64,000 bases of DNA from Diploptera punctata (lineage: Eukaryota > Arthropoda > Insecta > Blattodea > Blaberidae). Of this stretch, positions 1 through 9,734 are shown one piece after another. The position numbers and the translations under genes are program-made. Location: the NCBI GenBank assembly GCA_030220185.1, contig JASPKZ010007531.1, positions 744,001-808,000 on the forward strand, in the 5' to 3' direction. A model generated the notes under the pieces. The model did not search any database. It had not been told where the DNA came from and saw nothing but the letters and a program-made list of their open reading frames with translations. The stretch's first letter is position 1, and each line of letters starts with the position of its first letter.

Positions 1-318
1 CATAATAACAGCTTACTAATTTAAATAAGAATTAAATGAGAAATAATTAAAGTATAGACGAACCGCACGAAAGAGAATGAAAGTAAATTGCATGATGTAA
101 TTATAAAATAATTAATTTCAACTTATCTCTATTCAAGAATTTGTTTAAGAATTTGCAGGTAATGCAGACTGAGCTAACATGTTGATAATTTGATTTTTTG
201 TAAATATGATGATTATGATAACATTGGTAACTAGATGAGTTATAATGACGTAATGAACTGGCGTCTTTAAATAGGGTAAATACGCTAGAAGAGGTAACAC
301 AAGTGAATTGACTAAATT
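1..318. other. AT-rich sequence, nothing recognised
   Basis: I see no reading frame, repeat family or structured element here. It ends at the target-site duplication of the first LINE. Confidence 0.6.
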
Positions 319-452
319 TTCAAATCTATACTTAATTACTTACTCACTGGCACTATCGAACCCGTAGGTTCATGGCCGCACGGACATAAGCTCTCCATAC
401 ATCCCTATCCCGAGCCAATGCTATCCAATCATTCCCTGTATAGGCCTAATCT

Positions 453-796
453 CCGATTGAGGGTCTTTCCACTTTTCAGCGGTTGCCCTTTTACCAGCCG
501 GCTGCTGGCCCTTCACAACCACATGTGTCAATCACAGAGGTAGATGATCAACAGCCAGTGTAGGGGTGACATGTGGTTAGCATGTCGAGTCCCCCAGCCG
601 TTATAGCTGGTTCCTCAACCTGGAGCCGCTACTTATTGTAGCTACCCAATTGCCTCACGATGCTGGGTGGGCACCGGTCCCATACTGGCCGAAATACCAT
701 GAGAAAATTTCTTCCCCCATGGAGACTCAAACCAGCGCAAGTCCCGTAGCTCTGCGCCAAGGCTTCCTACCTTAACCGCTCGGCTGCGGCGCGGGA
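453..796 (-). mobile_element. SINE-C, tRNA-derived (Leu/Ser-like head)
   Basis: On the minus strand it begins with a tRNA-like head containing box A (TAGCCGAGCGG-like) and box B (GGTTTGAGTCT-like, GGTTCGAGTCT in other copies). A unique body of about 270 bp follows, ending near CCTCAATCGG. The target in LINE-A is duplicated: CCCTGTATAATCT at 797-809 and, on the other side at 434-452, the same sequence carrying an inserted GGCCTA. Near-identical copies lie at 15324-15671 and 36876-37224. Box A plus box B supports a Pol III internal promoter (known for tRNA SINEs). Confidence 0.88.
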
Positions 797-1257
797 CCCT
801 GTATAATCTACTTCCCTCAAATCATAGTTAATGTTATTCTCCCACCTCATTCTTGGTCTACCAACTGGGCGTTTTTCCTCTGGTTTTCCTACAAGAAGCT
901 TCCATGCAAGTATTTCATTCCCCATACGCGCAACATGTACTGCCCATCGCAGTCTACGAGACTTAACTGTTCTTATTAGGCCTATATCTGGCTTCCTATA
1001 AAGACCATGAAGTTCATTGTTAAGTAGTCTTCTCCATTCACCTGTCTGTTCATCTCTCTTTGGTCCAAAAATGTTCCTAAGAACTTTATTCTCAAATACT
1101 TGTAATCTCCTTTCCTTCCTTAAAGTAAGAGTCCATGTTTCGCACCCATATAATATAACTGGTAGAATAATAGTTTTATATATTTTCAGTTTAACGTTTT
1201 CTGAAAGGAGTTGGGACATCAAGAGTCTCTGCAATGCATAATAACACGCATTTCCAG
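797..1257 (-). pseudogene. LINE-A reverse transcriptase C-terminal remnant
   Basis: The minus-strand frame gives the LINE-A C-terminal region: the LYGCETWTLT core, the KRDEQTGEWRRL stretch, LRWAVHVARMG and GRPRMRWENNINYD. This region lies downstream of the RT palm and thumb in RTE-like elements. An apparently open 197-codon frame (1360-767) starts inside the inverted 5' leader, so its first 32 or so residues are an artefact of the inversion, and it runs off into SINE-C sequence at the end. Two extra residues, GL, sit within the motif KPDI-GL-IRTV because of the in-frame GGCCTA insertion. It encodes no functional enzyme. Confidence 0.85.
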
Positions 1258-1510
1258 AGCCGGACTGGTCGAAGGTGATAAGCCAGACGAAAAAAGTACG
1301 TTGGTCGAAAGAGTGACGATCTTTCACCGTAAAAATAGAACCGTCTAGAAATGCGGACATGGGTTCAACTGGGGTAAAATTTTCCGGTGGTCAAATAGTC
1401 CCCCATTCGGTTCTTCGGGCGGGGACTACTTCAGGGAACCCATGCCAAAGGCTCAAACACAGGGACATGTTCCTAGGAACATGGAATGTTAGGACTTCAA
1501 ATCTATACTT

Positions 1511-1724
1511 TTAATATTAATTTCTTTTTATGATCACACCGTTGACGTTACAATTATTTTAATTATAAAACTTTTTTACACAGTTTTTTTACACCGTCCT
1601 TCTCAACTACAATAATCCATGTCACAATCTTCGCTATACCATTAAATTTCTAAGCTTTTCGAAGTCTTGGTTTCATCATCAGAACCCTTATCGGTATTCA
1701 ATTTATTTATAAATATCAAGAAGA
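1511..1724. other. Unassigned, carries one hairpin-element core motif
   Basis: At 1655-1682 the minus strand reads CTGATGATG, then a short spacer, then CTTCGAAAAG. This is the core shared by the hairpin elements elsewhere in the window. No clear inverted repeat surrounds it, so it may be the remnant of one such element. Confidence 0.35.
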
Positions 1725-2374
1725 CAGATGACCAGATCATTGTAGCTTCCTCAGAAAATCAATTACAGAAATCAGTTTATAAATTATTGAAACTAATAAA
1801 CAATTAGAATTTAAAGACATTAACATAGAAAACAATGTCAATAGCATTTATTGGAACTCAGCATAAAAGAGCAAAAATTGTAATTGAAGCAAACATAATT
1901 GAACAAGTAACTTGTTTCAATTATCTGGAATGCGTGATAACGTACCAGCAAAATTTGGACATGGAGAAGAAATTAGGGAAATTTCAACAGATATGTGGTT
2001 CAATAAGAAGATATTTGAGAAATAAGACCACAAGGGAAACTCAATTAAAATTTTACAAAACAGTAGCCGTTCCAACGTTAACATACGGGTCTGAGACTTG
2101 GCCTTTAACGATCTCTGATAAAAATAAAATTGAGACAATAGAAATGCGATTTCTCAGATCAGTTGCAGGTGTATCTTTAAGAGATCAAAAAAGAAGTCAA
2201 GATATCAGAGATGAATTACAAATATATAATATAAACGAGAGAATATACAGAAATAAATTTAATTGGTTTGAACATGTACAAAGAATGCCAAATAATCGTT
2301 TATCAAAGCAGCTGCTTCATTATAAACCTCTAGGCCGAAGAAATGTAGGAAGACCAAAACGTCGTTGGAAGGAC
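1725..2374 (+). pseudogene. LINE-B reverse transcriptase C-terminal remnant
   Basis: The plus strand carries the C-terminal part of a LINE reverse transcriptase. An open frame from 1835 contains FNYLECVITY, the TYGSETWPLT core, EMRFLRSVAG, FEHVQRMPNNRL and GRRNVGRPKRRW. Upstream, 1730-1834 holds degraded RT sequence, including TTDDQIIVASSEN, which matches the position just after the YADD catalytic box. The element is 5'-truncated, and its 3' end is cut by a SINE-D at 2375. The open frame continues into the antisense SINE (residues SRPGIEPGPAA), a chance fusion. The relatives with (GAA)n tails suggest this copy lost its tail. Confidence 0.8.
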
Positions 2375-2474
2375 CCGATAAAAACCTCACCTAGGAAACT
2401 GTCTCGACCGGGGATCGAACCCGGGCCTGCTGCGTGACAAGACAGCACGCTACCTCGGGACCACAGCGGTGGAC
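2375..2474 (-). mobile_element. SINE-D head fragment (tRNA-Asp-like)
   Basis: The minus strand gives the first 100 bp of SINE-D: the box A region, the anticodon-arm sequence TTGTCACG, box B GGTTCGATCCCC, and the conserved GGTGAGGTTTTTATCGGG. It is truncated at the 3' side, where it abuts the LINE-B remnant. Confidence 0.85.
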
Positions 2475-2578
2475 CTTATAACACCTTGTTTCTCATAAAT
2501 AACACGTAGCACAGTTATGCAATTTTCTCCATTCACCTGTCTGCTCGTTTCTCTTTGGTCCAACCATTTTCCTAAGTA

Positions 2579-2762
2579 ATCAATTGAGTTGGTGTTTACT
2601 TGATGAAAATCCATATTTATTAATTAAATAAAAATAAAACGTAGTTTTATTTGATTTTCATATTTATTATATAATTCAGTGACAGCTGTTTCGGTACACT
2701 GTACCTTCTTCGGACATGTTAAATTATGAATTGTGTTCCAACTGATCTAAGCAACAATACAA
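2579..2762. mobile_element. Small insert with hairpin core motif
   Basis: This roughly 180-bp insert interrupts LINE-A and is bordered by AAGTA-like repeats. It holds a local AT-rich inverted repeat around 2606-2670 and, on the minus strand at 2686-2713, the core CCGAAGAAGG, a self-complementary stretch (TACAGTGTA) and CCGAAACAG. The core resembles that of the long hairpin elements at 44.4 and 62.7 kb. The mobile nature is inferred. Confidence 0.5.
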
Positions 2763-2786
2763 GTACTTTATTCTCAAATACTCGTA

Positions 2787-2893
<107 letters not shown>

Positions 2894-2945
2894 AAGAGTC
2901 CACGTTTCCTAAGTGTATAAAATAACTGGAAGAATAACAGTCTCA

Positions 2946-4719
2946 GAGAAAATGTTAAATTGCAGTCATAGTTTCTCTTACCCTACGCTATATTATCAGT
3001 CAGATATCTAATCTCTCAAGTACATGCATAAAAGAAACAATTTACCAGAGCGACTTTGAATATATTAAGAAACATTACATCGCAACATACTACAAAGACG
3101 TAGGCCTAATTGTCGGAAATACGTTCCCATTGCTTGCAAGGTTCTAAACCCCTTTTCTTTTCAAAAGAATACTCTTTTTAAAAGCAATTATACTCGCCAG
3201 AATTTAGTAAAACAATTAAATCACACATAAAGACTCCATAATTACATTGTTGATTTTACTAAATCCTTTTATTACCCTTGCATTACATTACCACGTATGT
3301 AATTGTAGGTATATACGAAACAATGACGTAATTTTATTTGAAAAATGGTCTAAGTACCACTTGTTACTCAGTGATATATTAGATTATACAACTTTATCTC
3401 TCGCAAAGCACTTTAATGGAGGTGTAATTGGTCTTCAAGTGCACCGAAAAATAAATCAATTTAGTCTCCGAAAACATTATCGCTATCATTATTACCTCAT
3501 TATCTATTCAGATATCTGGATACAAATTGCAGCAAATTATGGCGTAATGACTCGTGTTTTTCCACATTTGATATCGTCAGGGATCTAATTGTTCCTGTCA
3601 CAAACTGAGACATCATCTTTAATAGATTGGTTGGGGGTGTGCAAAGGGGGGCTTGGAGGGAATTCCACCAATGAGAGTCAAGAGTTTGACACAAGTATTG
3701 ATCTAATGTTGCGGCACCGTCAGTCTCCAGGGCTCTCGCAAAATGCCGGCACAAACTTTACTATTAACACAACACATTAATTATAATAAAATCTACAAGT
3801 TGCTAAAAAACTGTTATATCCCTACCACTGGCGATAATTAATTGAATCAATGAGTTTAAATGACTATTTATCTCATAGACCGATAATTTTGCCTCTTCCT
3901 GTTGATAGAATTGACTCTTCCTGCTCGTAATGAGAGATATCTCCGCAAATTAACAACTTTAACCTAGGATATCGATTCAACAATGTACGATCGATGTGGT
4001 ACAGCAAGAAATGCCAAAAGAAAACAAATTAAAAAATTACAAAAAAAAAAACAAGTTACTTCTGTTGCTCTAAAATTATTAAATGATCTGCAATAATGTT
4101 AATAGTTATTTCTCATACAATCATCTGTTATTGATTTTTCCCAAGCCCAAAGAGATTTAACAGTAAATATACGCTATTTATAACAATACAGCCGGCTTAG
4201 AAATTGTCCGGAAGTAAGATCGGAATACATAACCTCACATTTGGTAAATATTAAACATTATAATTATTTTAGGCTTCTGATGTTGTATTATTCGCTAAAT
4301 AATCACTCCAAATCCAACGCGAGGTTGAGTTTTTCATTAAAATACAATATCTTGTTAGATTACTGTTAAAAGTAGACATATTATTATAAAAATTGACACT
4401 GGCCACGTTTTAGCACATTCTTCCCAGCCTCAAGGACAAAGTGATACAGACAATTTTAAAAATTGATTAAATAAATTTTGTAAATATATTAAAACATTTC
4501 AAATTGTAATTGAAGTATGTTCTGTAAAGTAGAAATTTTGTAAGGGTGGTTTCTTAAAATTGAAATTGATTCTCTAATGGCAGCGATGACAATTTTACAA
4601 AGATACACTCTGTCCAAATCTAAGGAATTCCAAAATTTAGCTAAAATTCCTGATATAGTAGTCTACTTCTTGCCCCAATCATCAATCCTGTGACAGTTAT
4701 ACTATCTACTTGGTATTTA
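2946..4719. other. No recognisable gene or repeat
   Basis: AT-rich sequence. Short open frames occur (for example 3247-3588 on the plus strand and 3500-3754 on the minus strand), but they show no motif, no codon bias and no repeat in this window, so I do not call them genes. Confidence 0.5.
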
Positions 4720-4721
4720 TC

Positions 4722-5787
4722 ATAAGTAATGCCACAAGTGATTTCGAATTTATCTAAAGAATTTGGAAATCAAGAGTGGCATTTGTTAGGACTATTAAAC
4801 GAATAAAATTAAACTGTTTATTCACAAATCATTATTTAACTGTAGTCATTTTAAAATATTTATATATTTAATGTAAACGGCGATGTTTGAAATCAAATGA
4901 GAAACGATTCTTATGATTCATTTTTCATCACTGCAACCAGATCATATTATTTATTGCCAAATAATCGCAATATTGTAAGAATGCACCCTAGTGGAGAAAT
5001 TTATAACCAACATTATAGGTATTAATTAATTTCTGATGTCCTATGATGTCCACCGATGTGGTCTCGTCGTAGCGTGCTGCCTTGTCACGCAGCGGGCCCG
5101 GGTTCGATCCCCGGTCGGGGCAGTTTTTCTGGGTGAGGTTTTTATCGGGGTTTTTCCTCACCTGTAAGACAAATGTCAGGAAAACTTTAAGGCCCAAACG
5201 GTCCCCGAAATCATATGGCCATCGCCATCATCATCATCCTCATCCTCACCCTTATCATTACCATCATCATCATCATCATCTTTCACCGGTGTGGAAAGCA
5301 ACGGGAAGCTACCACATCTACAATTCCCTACTAAAGCTGCAAGCATAGCATGAAAATGCTATGATTACAGTGAAGGACCTGCCTTCTGACAGAATTACTA
5401 TGGATACTATGGATGTCCTATGATGTAAATATATCAATTATACTTTTCTGTAACGTTATTTCCCGGAAAATAATACGTTTAAGGAAGTGCAAGCAGTGGT
5501 TTATTTTTTTATGGTACAATCAATTGCTTCAAATGTTTTTATATTATCTCCCGCAAGCACTATGTGTGTAACGTTCGTGCACTACATATACAGTCTGGTA
5601 ACCACGTCGACTCATTGTAAGGTAATGCTATGACCTATTCAGAATGTTAAAAGGAGGAGCTTGATTTTAAAGTGATAAAATAAAACTGATAAAATCGAGG
5701 TGAAAAACGACTGTGATTGGTTGTAAATCAAAATTCATTGAAATGTGATTGGTCATTGACTCCCATTTTGGGGCATGAGTTAAATAC
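4722..5787 (+). mobile_element. Element E copy 1 (terminal-hairpin MITE), carries a SINE-D
   Basis: It begins ATAAGTAATGCCACAAG and ends GAGTTAAATAC. TC dinucleotides flank it directly at 4720-4721 and 5788-5789, as in the other copies. The left hairpin module is shortened here. The core begins at CTATTTAACG and closes with the inverted match GTTAAATAC. A complete SINE-D (5050-5411) interrupts it. No coding capacity is visible, so I infer a non-autonomous DNA element. Confidence 0.85.
5050..5411 (+). mobile_element. SINE-D, full length (tRNA-Asp-derived)
   Basis: A perfect 15-bp TSD GATGTCCTATGATGT lies at 5035-5049 and 5412-5426. The head resembles tRNA-Asp: TTGTCACG in the anticodon arm and GGTTCGATCCCC as box B. 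The body carries GGTGAGGTTTTTATCGGG and then an internal (CAT)n tract whose length differs between copies. The 3' end is CTATGGATG-like. A histidine-rich open frame (5082-5348) arises only from translating the CAT repeat. Confidence 0.93.
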
Positions 5788-5812
5788 TCATTGTAATATA
5801 GTCAACTGTTGG

Positions 5813-5861
<49 letters not shown>

Positions 5862-6065
5862 CTTTTTTTTAGAGTTAACTTCCTCAGGTTGGTTCTATGA
5901 GTCTCAAAACGAATTGTGGGATCTAATATCATACCTATTTTAGAAGATGGTCTAAATGCAATAATATCTATTCGTCTATTACTCCCATTACTGGCCACAC
6001 TATGAACTTCCTTGTAAACTGTGTACCCATTATCTGGCAATGCTTCTGCCATCATGTTCAAATAG
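5785..6065 (-). pseudogene. LINE C-terminal remnant with restriction-like endonuclease motif
   Basis: Read on the minus strand, the frame gives LPDNGYTVYKEVHSVASNGS, then RRIDIIAF, then MILDPTIRFET, and after a microsatellite-coded THTHIYIYIY run, IYEPTVDY. The order basic-D...DPT resembles the PD-(D/E)XK-type endonuclease found at the C-terminus of some LINEs (R2-like), and I recall similar sequences from cockroach retroelement predictions. The (TA)n(TG)n tract expanded inside the coding sequence. The remnant is truncated on the left where E1 ends. The domain assignment is from motif reading only. Confidence 0.5.
5816..5862. repeat. (TA)n(TG)n compound microsatellite
   Basis: About 15 TA units are followed by about 9 TG units, lying within the LINE C-terminal remnant. 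Confidence 0.95.
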
Positions 6066-6099
6066 TATGGTGTAACTATTTAGCTATATGTATATTTAT

Positions 6100-6745
6100 A
6101 TAGTCTAGTTTTAGATTTAGATTTATTTAGCCTGGCGGAGTTAAGGTCATGTGGACTTCTCTTCCACTCACCAGGACAAATATATATTAGGGCCTACATC
6201 AGAATATAACAATCTCAATTAACTCTAATAATAAATACTAAGTAAAAATTTGATCAAAAAGATAATATCTATTATATTACGATCTATAATGCAACCAGTT
6301 AATGTTAGTTAAAATTAAGACTAAAACTAATAATGAAATGTACACAAGCAAGACATATTAAATTGTCCCTGTCTAGTGTATATAAAAAAACAAAGAAAAA
6401 TAATGAGATATAGAAAACGAATTTTACGATTATACAATATTTAAAACAAAACAAAAGAAAATATTTGTTATTCTTAATATTATTTTCATAAATAATTAAA
6501 TTTATTAATTATTAAAAGAATACTATTAGTGAGGTGTATAAGTTAGTTTGTTATTAAATAATTCTTTAGTTTGTTTTTGAAAGATGTTATAGTCTGACTG
6601 TATCTGACATGGGGCGGAAGGGAATTCCATGTTTTGGTAAGCGAGACCGTAAAAGATAATGAATAATATACAGTGTGATGAGGAGGGATATATAGTTATA
6701 TAAGGTACTCCGTATATAAACAAAAATGAAGTTCATATAATGACG
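6100..6745 (-). mobile_element. LINE-H 3' end (CR1-like?), degraded
   Basis: On the minus strand the 3' terminus reads toward 6100 through GGAAGAGAAGTCCACATGACC and CTCCGCCAGGCTAAATAAA, the same terminal sequence as at 34.06 and 44.75 kb. Further 5' (6520-6723, minus) a frame with AYQNMEFPSAPCQI and NIFQKQTKELFNN resembles the conserved tail (WNxLPxxIR...FKxxLKxxL) of many non-LTR reverse transcriptases. Confidence 0.6.
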
Positions 6746-7471
6746 GTAAAGCGATTAAATATATTTTTTTTTTTTAGATTTGTGGCAACATTTATGAAGG
6801 AAGTCTTATTAAATGTTAAAAGAAGGGTTGGCAGCATTGTTTCCACCCCGCAACAACATTAATTCATTCTCAAGTAATAGGTCTCTGACGCATAATCATC
6901 CATACTTTATCCTAAAACCCCATTCTCGAAAAACCTTCTGTCCCATATTTTCAGTGAATGGGTAATAACAGCAACGACCTCACAATAATAATTAAAATGG
7001 AAATATTTTGAAAAGGGACCGAGCTATTAGTAGGTGCCTGGCGCCAGTGTTAGATGAATATGTATTTAAGGGCCCTGCAGTAATGTACTTACATAAATTT
7101 ACAAAACTACAAAGTTTTTCCACCAGTATTATGTAGGCCATGGAAATGTTTATTTATGAATGAGTTTACAGAGGCGTGGTAACACAGAAATCAAATGCCA
7201 ATACAGCTACTAGTCTACGCATTTTAATACCAAATCAACTAAACTTCTTGCGAACAAGATGGTCATAAGACACATCCTGTGTCTACCCATAAAATAATTA
7301 CATGTATTTAACATTAAAACTTTTATTTTATCTTATCATTTATTATATTTTTCCGTCAGAAAGGAAGAAAAAGATGAAATAAGAGAAAATGACAGTGTTG
7401 ATGATGATGATGATGATGATAATAGACTGATACTTGATTATTATCCATGTTTGATAAGTTATTTGAACCAA
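6746..7471. other. No recognisable feature
   Basis: AT-rich with a short (GAT)n run near 7397-7420. It could be the tail of a LINE-B relic, but no coding remnant precedes it. Confidence 0.45.
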
Positions 7472-7530
7472 TAATGAGGTGGGAGAATAACATTAAATGT
7501 GATTTGAGGGAAGTGGATTATACAGGGAAT

Positions 7531-7725
7531 ATGATGATCTTGAAGAAGATTTTCGGGCTGTAGGCCGCGGTCGTGAGGCTTGTAGTTCCCCGACGTTTCG
7601 CCAAACGCAGTCTCTGGCGAAACATCGGGGAACTACAAGCCTCACGACCACGGCCTACAGCCCGAAAATCTTCTTCAAGATCATCATAGCAACTCCGGCC
7701 GTGAAAGTCTACGTGAATACATTAT
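7531..7725. mobile_element. Hairpin element: 73-bp arms plus single-copy tail
   Basis: Arms 7531-7603 and 7615-7687 are inverted complements with two mismatches around an 11-bp spacer. A single-copy tail of about 40 bp (CCGGCCGTGAAAGTCTACG) follows, which was later split by LINE-B. The arms carry TGGCGAAAC next to the spacer and TCTTCTTCAAGATCATCAT at the outer end. Similar GAAAC-bearing palindromes occur at 44.3, 49.6 and 62.1 kb. The flanking LINE-A duplication suggests target-primed or integrase-type insertion. A link to Penelope-like terminal repeats is a guess. Confidence 0.7.
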
Positions 7726-8878
7726 CCTTCTTCTTCTTCTACTACAAGGTTTAGGCTATGCAGCCTGTTCCGGCGAAGTTAAAAGTGGAGTCCATCTTCT
7801 ACGTGGTCGGCCAACATCTCTTGTTCCACTGGGATTATACAGGAAGGTTCTTTTTGGTAATCTTTCGTTGTTCATTCTCATTAAGTGTTCTGTCCATTTC
7901 TTATTATTTTCACTGATTTTATCTTCAATTTTATATATATTTAATTCTTCTCGTATAGTTTCATTCCTTATTCTATCCGCTCTTGTGCATCCTTTCACAT
8001 TACGTAAAAATAGCATTTCCACAGTTTGTATCCTGCTTTTATCCCTTGATTTCATTATCCAATTTTCACTTCCATACAACAACAAAGGAACAGCCATTGT
8101 TTTATATAATTTAAGTTTCGTATCTTTCCTTGTTTTCCGACCTAAGGTTCTTTTATGGTTCCACAAATAGCCTGAAATTTATTTACTTTATTTTCTATAT
8201 CTTTATTTTCTCTATTAGTTATATCACATCCTAAATATTGGAAATGTGCTAATTGTTCTATTATTTTGTTATCCAGTACAATTTTTGATCTAACTCCATA
8301 TTTACCAATAAATGCCATTACTTTTGACTTATTTATTGATATTTTATAATTATATCTATTGGCTATTAATTAAAATTTATATGCTAACATTTGGAGCTGA
8401 ATTTCAGTTTCTGCTAAAAATACAACATCGTCAGCGAATAATAAAGCATTTATTTTATCTTTATTATCAATTAATATTCCTTCATTAGTTAAAACCTTCT
8501 TCCATTCTTTTAGGATATCGTCCATATAAATATCAAATAATATAGGTGAGAGTGAACACCCTCGTCGTACTCCTTGGTTTATTTGAAAAAAATGTCTTAT
8601 TTTTAGTCAACTGAGGGTCAATACAAATATTTGTTCCATAGTACAAGCTCTTAACAGTTTCTACAATCTGAACAGGGAGGCCTTTTTCTTTTAGAATATT
8701 CCACAATATTTCCCTGTTTACTCGATCAAATGCTTTACCTAAGTCTATAAATAACAAATGTGTTTCTAGGTTTTTCTCTTGTCTTTTGTTTATTATCTGA
8801 TTCTGGGCAAATACTCCATCGGTACAAGATCTTCCTTTTCGGAACCCGTTTTGTTCTTCTGCTAGTGTTAGTTCAGTA
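7726..8878 (-). pseudogene. LINE-B reverse transcriptase, 5'-truncated insertion
   Basis: A perfect 13-bp TSD GTGAATACATTAT lies at 7713-7725 and 8879-8891. The minus strand encodes RT motifs in order: GFRKGRSCTDG, LFIDLGKAFDRVNRE (first catalytic Asp), QGVRRGCSLSPILFDIY, FADDVVFL (the YADD-type box with both Asp), then LLYGSENWIM, EMLFLRNVKGC, and GRPRRRW at the C-terminus. The tail is (GAA)n. Several frameshifts break the frame. The truncation lies within the fingers of the RT, so no endonuclease remains. It sits inside the hairpin element, making it the youngest layer of this nest. Confidence 0.9.
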
Positions 8879-9108
8879 GTGAATACATTATACAGTAATA
8901 ATTTGAAAATATTAGCTCAGGATAGGGATGTATGGAGAGCTTAAGTCAGCCCGGCCATGAATCTGCGGATTCGATAGTGTCAGTAAGTTATAGAATGACT
9001 TATTTGATAAGTTATTTTAAGGAATTAAGCAATGTTTTATTCACATGTTTATCAAAAACACTTATTGACATTTCAATAATTAATCGATGAATACAGTACA
9101 CATAAACT

Positions 9109-9110
<2 letters not shown>

Positions 9111-9162
<52 letters not shown>

Positions 9163-9163
9163 T
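9111..9163. repeat. (AAT)n microsatellite, tail of LINE-J
   Basis: AAT units abut the 3' end of the minus-strand LINE-J that starts at 9164, so they are probably its tail. Confidence 0.9.
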
Positions 9164-9425
9164 ATAATGTAATTATTTATATACAGATTTTCAATATTTA
9201 CACATCTTTCCGTACCTAAAATTTTATTTTCCTTCTCAACTTGTCCCTATCCATCCATTCCATTTCCCGCAGTTCTCTCGTCTCTTTACAGTTCTTATTT
9301 CTTGCTTCCATGAGTTTCGAGGACTTCCTTTATTTATTTTTCGAGGTGGACACCATTCCAATGTTCTTCTGGGTAACCTTTCTTCTCGAATTCGCCGTTC
9401 GTACCCACACCAATTTAATTACCTA
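9164..9425 (-). mobile_element. LINE-J C-terminal coding and 3' end
   Basis: The minus strand matches the two plus-strand LINE-J copies at 26058 and 57918: a GVHLEK...KEVLETHGS-like stretch (compare PPGRRRRGRPRNSWMQEI in the other copy) followed by TTTAGGTACG...AAATCTGTATATAAATAA. Terminal GRPR...W motifs of this sort close many LINE ORFs. Confidence 0.7.
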
Positions 9426-9439
9426 TATCACATAGTAAC

Positions 9440-9445
9440 AATAAC

Positions 9446-9510
<65 letters not shown>
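9440..9510. repeat. (AAT)n microsatellite
   Basis: AAT units border the 3' end of the minus-strand LINE-I fragment at 9511. Confidence 0.92.
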
Positions 9511-9512
<2 letters not shown>

Positions 9513-9600
9513 TTTATTTCAGGATTGTTTCTGTTATTTACACAGGTATCCTCAACCAAATTATACAACCTATTCCAGGCTATATGTTTTGGTTTTTAGC
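9511..9600 (-). mobile_element. LINE-I 3' end fragment
   Basis: The motif TTTCAGGATTGTTTCTG and TTATTTACACAGGTATCCTC recur at 12618 and 42490, where they join a GRPMPTWVKGIEDN-like LINE C-terminus on the minus strand. Confidence 0.6.
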
Positions 9601-9660
9601 ATTTTTTTAATGTATGAGGAGCTGGCCCATAGCATTACCCCGAATCTGGAGGACCAGAGA

Positions 9661-9675
9661 CATAATAATAATAAT

Positions 9676-9706
<31 letters not shown>

Positions 9707-9733
9707 AAAATAATAATAACAATAATAATAACT
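9661..9733. repeat. Imperfect (AAT)n microsatellite
   Basis: AAT units with several substitutions lie directly before the LINE-A fragment at 9735. Confidence 0.9.
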
Positions 9734-9734
9734 A

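Larger units (their letters stand above)
334..1495 (-). mobile_element. LINE-A (RTE-like), 5'-truncated with inverted 5' segment
   Basis: The 15-bp direct repeats TTCAAATCTATACTT at 319-333 and 1496-1510 flank the insertion. From 1257 down to 334 it reads as the 3' end of LINE-A on the minus strand (reverse transcriptase C-terminus, then an (AGTA)-type tail). From about 1259 to 1495 the sequence is the LINE-A 5' leader in the opposite orientation, matching 18450-18690 of the full copy and ending at the TWNVRT-like start of the endonuclease. A 3' sense part joined to an inverted 5' part inside one TSD is the classic outcome of twin priming. A SINE-C is nested at 453-796. A GGCCTA hexamer, absent from six other LINE-A copies, is inserted at 979. 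Confidence 0.9.
7472..8989 (+). mobile_element. LINE-A 3' end, split by a nested insertion
   Basis: LINE-A sequence at 7472-7530 (MRWENNIKCDLREVDYTG region) resumes at about 8903-8989 (ALAQDRDVWRA to the 3' end). The insertion between them is bounded by related copies of ATTATACAG...AAT (7517-7530 and 8887-8902), consistent with a roughly 14-bp TSD of the hairpin element. Confidence 0.8.

Noticed and set aside
767..1360. 197-codon open frame on the minus strand
   Set aside because: It spans the twin-priming joint. The N-terminal part is inverted leader DNA and the rest is a LINE-A fragment, so it is a chimera and not a gene.
1835..2437. 200-codon gene
   Set aside because: LINE-B RT remnant that runs into an antisense SINE-D (residues SRPGIEPGPAA).
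3247..3780. Open frames of 113, 84 and 63 codons
   Set aside because: They overlap on both strands, have no motif and match no repeat. Consistent with chance frames.
5050..5125. Functional tRNA-Asp gene
   Set aside because: Same reason: it is the head of SINE-D, and its acceptor stem is not closed.
5082..5348. Histidine-rich 88-codon open frame
   Set aside because: It is a SINE-D body read through its (CAT)n tract. The other SINE-D copy at 14.7 kb gives a similar spurious frame.
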